From JADHTT01 sp964633845 (GTDB lineage Bacteria; Campylobacterota; Campylobacteria; Campylobacterales; Arcobacteraceae), in contig CAZWLA010000048.1 in NCBI GenBank assembly GCA_964633845.1, positions 1 through 10,105 on the forward strand: DNA of 10,105 bases. Direction: 5' to 3'. Positions 1 to 4,910 of this stretch are shown here, one piece after another; position 1 is the stretch's first letter; the number at the start of each line of letters is the position of its first letter. A program made the translations under genes and the position numbers. A model generated the notes under the pieces. That model was not told the origin of the DNA. It saw only the letters and a list, made by a program, of their open reading frames with translations, and made no database searches.

Positions 1-95
1 TATATTTAAAAGATCTGAAGTCAAAAAAAGGAAATGTCTTTAATGCTGAAGTATTCTTTGATGGTCAAGAGATTGATATACAATATTTAAATTAA
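1..95 (+). CDS. C-terminal end of an unidentified protein (partial)
   Basis: An open frame enters from the left edge (first full codon at 3) and ends at TAA 93-95. It gives 30 residues that start YLKDLKSKKG and end IDIQYLN. The stretch is polar, with an alternating pattern near the end (AEVFFDG, then QEIDIQYLN) that would suit a terminal beta hairpin. Codon use resembles the genes downstream, and the stop lies just before a palindromic repeat that could end transcription. Both points favour a real gene end over a chance frame. I do not recognise the family, and 30 residues are too few to assign a function. Confidence 0.55.
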   Translation, partial: YLKDLKSKKGNVFNAEVFFDGQEIDIQYLN

Positions 96-98
96 TAT

Positions 99-120
99 AA
101 AAGGGGTCTGACCCATTTTT
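99..120 (-). repeat. REP-like palindrome, copy 1, upstream of manB; possible terminator
   Basis: AAAAGGGG (99-106), centre TCTGA (107-111), then CCCATTTTT. The right arm has one A in place of C at 115. Relative to the copies at 7957 and 9502 it lies in the opposite orientation (TCTGA instead of TCAGA). The run of T after the GC arms means it could also serve as an intrinsic terminator for the upstream gene. It is followed by GACAG, which also follows copy 2 with a one-base length difference, so the repeat unit may extend to about 125. Confidence 0.7.
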
Positions 121-132
121 GACAGTTTATTA

Positions 133-141
133 TGGTATAAT
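133..141 (+). promoter_or_regulatory. Extended -10 promoter of manB
   Basis: TGGTATAAT is a consensus extended -10 element (TG at 133-134, TATAAT at 136-141). Transcription would start near 148, which is the A of the manB ATG. A TTGACA at 119-124 lies only 11 bases upstream of the -10 and is too close to act as its -35. Campylobacterota housekeeping promoters often lack a defined -35, so its absence is not a problem. The start site is inferred from spacing. Confidence 0.6.
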
Positions 142-147
142 CTATAC

Positions 148-1518
148 ATGACAAAAACAATTTTTAGAGAGTATGATATCCGTGGGATATATGAGCAAGA
201 GTTGAACAAACAATCAACAAAATTAATAGGTTATTTTCTTGGACAGAAGATAAAAGAGGTAGGAGAATATGTAGCTATAGGCTATGATGCTAGGACACAC
301 TCACCAATACTTCGAGACTATTTAGCAAGTGGATTAAATAAAGCTGGATGTAAAGTATTAGATATGGGGATGGTAGCTACACCTGTAAACTATTTTGCTA
401 ACTATACTCAATCAAATGGTATCAATCCAAGTGGATCTATTATGATTACAGGTTCACATAATCCAAGTGAGTATAATGGATTTAAGATCACTATTGATAA
501 ATCACCATTTTTTGGAGAGGATATATATGCTCTTGGCGATGAAATAATTGCAAATGCCGATATGGAAATTGAAGATAATCCAGCATATATAAGCATAGAT
601 ACAAAAGATCAGTATATAGCACACCTATCTAAAGAGTTTGCTCACCTAAAAGAGTTTAATAAAAAGATTATACTAGATTGTGGAAATGGTGTAGCTGGTA
701 CAGTTGTAACTGATATATTTGATAATATTGGACTTGATTATAAGTCACTTTTTACTACTCCAGATGGTACATTTCCAAATCATCATCCAGATCCCACAAT
801 AGAAGAAAATTTAATTGATATTAAAAAAGAATTAGATGGTGAATTTGATATAGGATTTGCATATGATGGTGACGCTGATCGTATAGCAGTACTTACAAAA
901 AAGAATAATATCAAAGGTGATGAATATGCACTAATATTTGCTAAACAGATGGAGAATCCAACTGTTGTAGGTGAAGTAAAATGTTCACAAGTGATGTATG
1001 ATGAGATAGATAAGATTGGTACTGCTATTATGTATAAAACTGGTCATTCAAATCTTAAAGTGAAGCTAAAAGAAACTGGTGCAGACTTAGCGGCAGAAGT
1101 GAGTGGTCATATCTTCTTCAATGATAGGTATTTTGGATTTGATGATGCTATATATGCGACATTAAGAACTATAGAGCTTATGATGAATGGTATTGATTTT
1201 GATAAAGAGATCGAACTTATGCCAAAAGTATATAGTACAGAAGAGATAAAAGTAAAAACAACTGAAGATGAAAAATTTGTTATCATTGATAGATTAAAAG
1301 AGATACTAAAAAATCCACCAGAAGATTTTCCTATGATTAAAAATATCATAGATGTAGATGGCGTAAGGGTGATATTTGAAGATGGTTGGGCATTAGTGCG
1401 AGCTAGTAATACTACACCAGTACTTGTAACTAGATTTGAATCAGCTTCAAAAGAGATAGCTTGTGAATATGAAAAAAAGATGAATAGGCTTATAGTTCAA
1501 GCCAAAGAGAATATCTAG
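148..1518 (+). CDS. manB: Phosphomannomutase/phosphoglucomutase (alpha-D-phosphohexomutase)
   Basis: This 456-residue enzyme interconverts hexose 6-phosphates and hexose 1-phosphates (mannose and/or glucose), supplying the sugar-nucleotide pathways in the cytoplasm. All four family signatures are visible. These are the phosphoserine loop TGSHNPSEYNGFK from residue 101 (catalytic Ser103), the metal loop DGDADR at 240-245, the sugar-binding AEVSGHIFF at 316-324, and the phosphate-binding RASNTTP at 418-424. Length is normal for the AlgC/ManB type. The start MTKTIFREYDIRGIY matches the family N-terminus, so the ATG at 148 is sound although no Shine-Dalgarno precedes it. The next gene, pgi, begins 13 bases after the stop, and pgi and galU downstream suggest that glucose-1-P is one real product. 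The sequence alone does not separate mannose from glucose preference; the symbol follows the usual naming. Confidence 0.93.
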   Translation: MTKTIFREYDIRGIYEQELNKQSTKLIGYFLGQKIKEVGEYVAIGYDARTHSPILRDYLASGLNKAGCKVLDMGMVATPVNYFANYTQSNGINPSGSIMITGSHNPSEYNGFKITIDKSPFFGEDIYALGDEIIANADMEIEDNPAYISIDTKDQYIAHLSKEFAHLKEFNKKIILDCGNGVAGTVVTDIFDNIGLDYKSLFTTPDGTFPNHHPDPTIEENLIDIKKELDGEFDIGFAYDGDADRIAVLTKKNNIKGDEYALIFAKQMENPTVVGEVKCSQVMYDEIDKIGTAIMYKTGHSNLKVKLKETGADLAAEVSGHIFFNDRYFGFDDAIYATLRTIELMMNGIDFDKEIELMPKVYSTEEIKVKTTEDEKFVIIDRLKEILKNPPEDFPMIKNIIDVDGVRVIFEDGWALVRASNTTPVLVTRFESASKEIACEYEKKMNRLIVQAKENI

Positions 1519-1531
1519 GAATAAATATAAA

Positions 1532-2737
1532 ATGAAATATGAAAAAAATTTTTATCAGATTAAATCAAATGATGAAATATTTGAGGGTATTAAGAGTGAA
1601 AGAGAGTATATAGGATATTATAGGCTTCCCTATCAAGACACTACAGATATAAAAGAATATACTAATACTATTAGTAAAAAGCATATAATAGTAGTTGGTA
1701 TTGGTGGTAGTAGCTTGGGTGCTAGGGCTATTTATGAATTTTTACTTACTTCAAATACATATTCTAAGCAGCTTCATTTTCTTGAGACGACAGATCCACT
1801 AGATATTAATCATAATCTAAAATCAATAGATCTAAATGATAGTCAGTTTGTAATAATTTCAAAATCAGGTACTACTATGGAGACTATTGCTGTATTTAAG
1901 TATCTATCATCGTTAGTACAAATTAATAGTCAAAATTGCACGATTATATCTGAAAATAGAAGTAAACTTACAGAATATGCAAATAAACATAATATAAAAA
2001 CATTTGAATTAGCAGAAGATGTAGGTGGTAGATTTTCAGTATTTTCTGTGGTTGGTCTAGTACCTCTTTCAATGCTTGGTATAGATATAGATAATCTTTT
2101 AAATGGATGCAAAAAGGTATCAAATAGCTTTTTTGATCAAGATGAGTACTATGAACCTATTATACAAAAGGCTAGATTTTTAGTAGAAAATAAAAATAGA
2201 TTTAATATAAATGTATTATTTTCATATTCATCTTCACTTGAAAGCTTTAATAAATGGTATGTACAGTTATGGGGTGAATCTTTAGGTAAACTAAATATTA
2301 ATAAAACTAGACAGGCCTTGACTCCAATAGGTTTAATAGGTCCAGTGGATCAGCATAGCTTTTTACAACTACTTATAGAAGGTACTAGAGATAAGACTGT
2401 GACTTTTATTAAAATTGGAGATTTTAAAGATGAGACAGCTATACCTAGTGCTACATTAGATGGATTTAATGATCTTGAGTATATAGATGGTTTAGGCTTT
2501 CAAGATCTTATAAATCATCAAGCAGATGCTACTATTGAATCAGTACAAGAACAAAAAGATATACCATGTGATGTAATTACTATTAGAACTGTAGATGAGT
2601 ATAATATTGCTAAACTAATGTTTATTTATCAGCTTCTAACATCATGTATAGGTAGATTTGTACAGATTAATACATACAATCAGCCAGGCGTTGAGCATGG
2701 AAAGATTATATTAAAAGAAAATCTAAAAGGGAAATAG
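1532..2737 (+). CDS. pgi: Glucose-6-phosphate isomerase, short form
   Basis: This enzyme interconverts glucose-6-P and fructose-6-P, linking glycolysis/gluconeogenesis to sugar-nucleotide synthesis. The 401-residue protein is much shorter than the E. coli enzyme (about 550) but matches the short form of Campylobacter relatives. It carries the sugar-phosphate-binding GIGGSSLG (56-63) and SKSGTTMET (110-118), GGRFS (165-169), WGES with the probable catalytic Glu249, GPVDQHSFLQ with His275, and the C-terminal signature TYNQPGVEHGK ending in Lys391, the ring-opening lysine region. An AGGA (1517-1520) overlapping the manB TAG stop precedes the ATG, so the two genes are probably co-transcribed. The reading frame is intact. 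Confidence 0.93.
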   Translation: MKYEKNFYQIKSNDEIFEGIKSEREYIGYYRLPYQDTTDIKEYTNTISKKHIIVVGIGGSSLGARAIYEFLLTSNTYSKQLHFLETTDPLDINHNLKSIDLNDSQFVIISKSGTTMETIAVFKYLSSLVQINSQNCTIISENRSKLTEYANKHNIKTFELAEDVGGRFSVFSVVGLVPLSMLGIDIDNLLNGCKKVSNSFFDQDEYYEPIIQKARFLVENKNRFNINVLFSYSSSLESFNKWYVQLWGESLGKLNINKTRQALTPIGLIGPVDQHSFLQLLIEGTRDKTVTFIKIGDFKDETAIPSATLDGFNDLEYIDGLGFQDLINHQADATIESVQEQKDIPCDVITIRTVDEYNIAKLMFIYQLLTSCIGRFVQINTYNQPGVEHGKIILKENLKGK

Positions 2738-2745
2738 CCCCTTTT
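2725..2745 (+). terminator. Hairpin across the pgi stop codon (weak terminator or mRNA stabiliser)
   Basis: AAAAGGG (2725-2731) can pair with CCCTTTT (2739-2745) around a 7-base loop that contains the pgi stop codon TAG (2735-2737). The stem is short and galU starts only 17 bases later behind its own ribosome site, so full termination is unlikely. Partial attenuation or transcript-end protection is more plausible. The arms resemble those of the REP-like elements but the loop is different. Confidence 0.4.
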
Positions 2746-2750
2746 ACTAT

Positions 2751-2755
2751 AAGGA
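2751..2755 (+). promoter_or_regulatory. Ribosome binding site that fixes the TTG start of galU
   Basis: AAGGA lies six bases before the TTG at 2762. No in-frame ATG nearby would give the conserved family N-terminus, so this site decides the start. Confidence 0.7.
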
Positions 2756-2761
2756 AAAATA

Positions 2762-3589
2762 TTGAATAAAATAACAAAATGCCTATTTCCTGCAGCTGGA
2801 TATGGTACTAGATTTTTACCAGCGACTAAAGCAATACCTAAAGAGATGCTTCCAATTTTAACTAAGCCTTTAATTCAATACGGGGTAGAGGAAGCTAAGG
2901 CAGCAGGGTGTCAGACCATGGCAATAGTGACTAGCAAGTACAAAAAATCAATTGAAGATCACTTTGATAGACACACAGATATTGAAGCAAATGTTGCAGG
3001 ATCTAGTAAAGAGCAGCTTCTAAATGAAGTAAATTCTTTGATTGATAATTGTACTTTTTCATACACTAGACAGCTAGAGATGAAAGGCTTAGGTCATGCT
3101 ATTTTAACTGGTAAGCCTCTAGTAGGTGATGATCCATTTGCAGTGATACTTGCCGATGATCTATGTGATAATGATGGTGATGAAGTACTTACTCAGATGA
3201 TAAAGCTATATGAGCAGTATCCAGATCACTGTATAGTAGCAGTGGAGCAGATCCCACCTAAAGATACAAATAAATATGGAGTGATAGCTGGTGAACAAAT
3301 AGAAGATGGTATAGTCAAAGTTGATAATATGGTAGAAAAACCAGAGCCCAAAGATGCTCCGTCAAATCTGGCTATTATAGGTAGATATATACTTATCCCA
3401 GAGATTTTTGATATCATAGAGTCAACACCTCCAGGAAAAGGTGGGGAGATACAGATTACAGATGCACTTTTGACTCTTGCTAAACAAGGAAAAGTACTAG
3501 CATACAAATTTGAAGGTAAAAGATTTGATTGTGGTAGTATAGATGGCTTTGTAGAAGCTACAAATCACTTTTATTCAAACTTATACTAA
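2762..3589 (+). CDS. galU: UTP-glucose-1-phosphate uridylyltransferase
   Basis: This enzyme makes UDP-glucose from glucose-1-P and UTP, the activated donor for polysaccharide and LPS sugars. The 275-residue length is typical of bacterial GalU. Visible motifs are the nucleotide-binding segment PAAGYGTRFLPATKAIPKEM (10-29), KGLGHA (108-113), ILADD with the metal-binding aspartates (129-133), VEKP (191-194), GGEIQITDA (227-235), and the C-terminal KRFDCGSIDGF. Translation starts at TTG, set by AAGGA six bases upstream. The family's conserved block begins only a few residues in, which leaves no room for a later start. It completes a three-gene route with manB and pgi. The intact frame and complete motif set support a working enzyme; an acceptor sugar other than glucose is unlikely. 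Confidence 0.94.
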   Translation: MNKITKCLFPAAGYGTRFLPATKAIPKEMLPILTKPLIQYGVEEAKAAGCQTMAIVTSKYKKSIEDHFDRHTDIEANVAGSSKEQLLNEVNSLIDNCTFSYTRQLEMKGLGHAILTGKPLVGDDPFAVILADDLCDNDGDEVLTQMIKLYEQYPDHCIVAVEQIPPKDTNKYGVIAGEQIEDGIVKVDNMVEKPEPKDAPSNLAIIGRYILIPEIFDIIESTPPGKGGEIQITDALLTLAKQGKVLAYKFEGKRFDCGSIDGFVEATNHFYSNLY

Positions 3590-3592
3590 TTA

Positions 3593-3615
3593 TAGAAGGG
3601 TTCTACTCCCTTTTA
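3593..3615 (+). terminator. Probable intrinsic terminator of the manB-pgi-galU operon
   Basis: Just after the galU stop, TAGAAGGG (3593-3600) pairs with CCCTTTTA (3608-3615) around a 7-base loop, with one G-T pair. The right arm holds the T run. The stem is modest, but its place between an operon end and a separately promoted tRNA cluster supports a terminator. Confidence 0.5.
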
Positions 3616-3635
3616 AACAAACTATAAGTTTCTTT

Positions 3636-3644
3636 TGCTAGAAT
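3636..3644 (+). promoter_or_regulatory. Extended -10 promoter for the tRNA cluster
   Basis: TGCTAGAAT follows a T-rich stretch (TTTCTTT). It matches the TGnTAnAAT extended -10 form common in Campylobacterota, with no clear -35. The predicted start near 3651 leaves a leader of about 45 bases before tRNA-Leu. That leader holds a perfect 6-bp stem, TAATGA/TCATTA, closed by a GAAA tetraloop (3671-3686), which could be a processing signal. Confidence 0.5.
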
Positions 3645-3695
3645 TCCATTCGTAAAACAAATAATACCTTTAATGAGAAATCATTATTAATACAT

Positions 3696-3782
3696 GCGAG
3701 TGTGGCGGAATAGGTAGACGCGTTGGACTTAAAATCCAATTCCGGTTTCGGAGTGTCGGTTCAATTCCGACCATTCGCACCA
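3696..3782 (+). tRNA. tRNA-Leu(TAA)
   Basis: The acceptor arms GCGAGTG and CATTCGC pair with one G-T. The anticodon stem TTGGA/TCCAA encloses the loop CTTAAAA, so the anticodon is TAA. A long variable arm, as expected for tRNA-Leu, and the T arm TCGGTTCAATTCCGA are present. Discriminator A and an encoded CCA end the gene. It reads leucine TTA, a common codon in this AT-rich genome. Confidence 0.96.
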
Positions 3783-3793
3783 TATTAAAATGT

Positions 3794-3882
3794 AGAGAGC
3801 TGACAGAGTTGGTCGAATGTACCGGTTTTGAAAACCGGCGAGGGTCATACCTCCAGCGGTTCGAATCCGCTGCTCTCTGCCA
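3794..3882 (+). tRNA. tRNA-Ser(TGA)
   Basis: The acceptor arms AGAGAGC and GCTCTCT pair perfectly. The anticodon stem CCGGT/ACCGG encloses TTTGAAA, giving anticodon TGA. The variable arm is long (GAGGGTCATACCTC), a class II feature of tRNA-Ser. Discriminator G and an encoded CCA follow. Only 11 bases separate it from tRNA-Leu, so one precursor transcript is likely. Confidence 0.96.
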
Positions 3883-3901
3883 TTTTTAAACTTACAATTG
3901 T

Positions 3902-3976
3902 TCCGGATTAGCTCAGTGGTAGAGTAGATGACTGTTAATCATTTGGTCGCTGGTTCGAATCCAGCATCCGGAGCCA
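3902..3976 (+). tRNA. tRNA-Asn(GTT)
   Basis: The acceptor arms TCCGGAT and ATCCGGA pair perfectly. The anticodon stem GATGA/TCATT (one G-T) encloses CTGTTAA, giving anticodon GTT. The variable loop is short, the T arm is CTGGTTCGAATCCAG, the discriminator is G and CCA is encoded. It is the last tRNA of the cluster and is followed by a T run (3978-3982) that may help end transcription. The exopolysaccharide genes begin right after it. Confidence 0.96.
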
Positions 3977-4028
3977 CTTTTTATTGCAAATTACTACATA
4001 CTTTTCAGCACAAACTTAAATTAAACTG

Positions 4029-4056
4029 AAAATGAGTCTGACCCCTTTTATGACAG
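4029..4056 (-). repeat. REP-like palindrome, copy 2 (degenerate), upstream of the wza-like gene
   Basis: AAAA-TGAG-TCTGA-CCCC-TTTT (4029-4049) keeps the centre and right arm, but the left arm has TGAG in place of GGGG, so the hairpin is damaged. It is followed by ATGACAG, close to the GACAG after copy 1, so both may share a longer ancestral unit. An ATG inside it (4032) opens the wza-like frame, but this is not the likely start. Confidence 0.65.
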
Positions 4057-4077
4057 CTAAATGTTATTTTATTTCGC

Positions 4078-4083
4078 TATTAT
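4078..4083 (+). promoter_or_regulatory. Possible -10 box for the wza-like gene
   Basis: TATTAT lies about 30 bases before the preferred ATG, after a T-rich stretch (TTATTTTATTTCGC). It lacks the upstream TG and a -35. A promoter is expected between the tRNA cluster and the export genes, but this exact box is a weak guess. Confidence 0.3.
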
Positions 4084-4102
4084 ACCCTAAATATAAATAT
4101 CT

Positions 4103-4107
4103 AAGGA
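4103..4107 (+). promoter_or_regulatory. Ribosome binding site that fixes the start of the wza-like gene
   Basis: AAGGA lies five bases before the ATG at 4113. No comparable site precedes the in-frame ATG at 4032, and only the 4113 start gives a proper lipoprotein signal peptide. Confidence 0.75.
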
Positions 4108-4112
4108 TTTTG

Positions 4113-4901
4113 ATGAAATTACTTTTTAGTTTTTTAATAATTATTGCATTTACAGGCTGTGGAGCTGACAAATATACACTTTTCCAAGAAAAAAGTTCTA
4201 CTACTAAAGGTTTTTTCATACCATCAGATATGAAAGATATTAAACAAAAATCTCAAATAAATATTAAAAAATCAAAAAAATTTACATATGAATATAAAAT
4301 AGCACCAAGTGATAGATTATCTGTGATGGTATACAAACACCCAGAGTTAAGTACTAGATCCGCAAATGTACAAGCAAATGCTGAGATAGGTTTACTAGTA
4401 TCAAGTAGTGGCACTATCAATGTAGCACTAATAGGTGATATCAATGTCAAGGGTCTTACTGCCAAGGAAACCTCAGTACTACTTCAGAAAAAACTTTCTA
4501 CTTATGTAAAAAATCCATATGTAAATGTAGAGATTATCAATAAGCGAATATATGTCTTGGGTGAAGTTAAAAAGCCTGGTATGGTTCCAGTAGATAGTGA
4601 TTATATGAGTATTATTGAAGTCCTTAGTGCTTCTGGTGGTCTGACTACTTATGCCAAAAGAGATGATATTAAGATACTTCGAGGTGATCTAAATGACCCG
4701 GATATCACTACAATTAATCTTACTAATATGTCAGCACTTAAAGTAGCAGATCTAATGATTCAGCCAAATGATATTATCTATATTAGTCCAAGTGATGCAA
4801 GAGCTACAAATATTGCTATAGGTGAGATGACACCTGCTATTGGTCTAGTAAACAGTATTCTGTCTACATTTGTAAATATGAAATATCTTAGTGATAAGTA
4901 G
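4113..4901 (+). CDS. Wza-like polysaccharide export lipoprotein (outer-membrane polysaccharide export family)
   Basis: From ATG 4113 the product has 262 residues. It opens with a lipoprotein signal, MKLLFSFLIIIAFTGC, placing the lipidated Cys at 16. A polysaccharide-export domain follows (about 59-140: YKIAPSDRLSVMVY, then NPYVNVEI), then an SLBB domain (about 143-225: RIYVLGEVKKPGMVPV, then LSASGGLTTYA). The last 30 residues could form an amphipathic helix like the one with which Wza crosses the outer membrane, but this is inferred. Such proteins form the outer-membrane channel for capsule or exopolysaccharide, working with a Wzc-type partner, which is encoded next, 9 bases downstream. The frame is open back to an ATG at 4032. 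That would add 27 residues, partly encoded by a REP-like repeat, before the signal peptide, so I reject it. At 262 residues it is shorter than E. coli Wza (about 380), with probably one SLBB domain instead of two. Confidence 0.88.
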   Translation: MKLLFSFLIIIAFTGCGADKYTLFQEKSSTTKGFFIPSDMKDIKQKSQINIKKSKKFTYEYKIAPSDRLSVMVYKHPELSTRSANVQANAEIGLLVSSSGTINVALIGDINVKGLTAKETSVLLQKKLSTYVKNPYVNVEIINKRIYVLGEVKKPGMVPVDSDYMSIIEVLSASGGLTTYAKRDDIKILRGDLNDPDITTINLTNMSALKVADLMIQPNDIIYISPSDARATNIAIGEMTPAIGLVNSILSTFVNMKYLSDK

Positions 4902-4910
4902 GAAAAGCTC

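Noticed and set aside
119..124. TTGACA as the -35 box of the manB promoter
   Set aside because: It is a perfect consensus but only 11 bases from the -10, too close for sigma70. It is better seen as flanking sequence of the repeat, since a similar GACAG follows copy 2.
408..596. Minus-strand open frame inside manB
   Set aside because: It is the antisense shadow of a gene whose catalytic motifs all lie on the + strand; no ribosome site or recognisable protein.
3902..3976. tRNA-Asn as the attachment site of an integrated island carrying the export genes
   Set aside because: No second copy of the tRNA 3' end is visible downstream, no integrase is present, and composition does not change across the boundary within this window.
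4002..4032. Inverted repeat TTTTCAG ... CTGAAAA between tRNA-Asn and the wza-like gene as a terminator
   Set aside because: Seven AT-rich pairs across a 17-base loop make a weak structure, it has no T run after it, and it partly overlaps the repeat copy.
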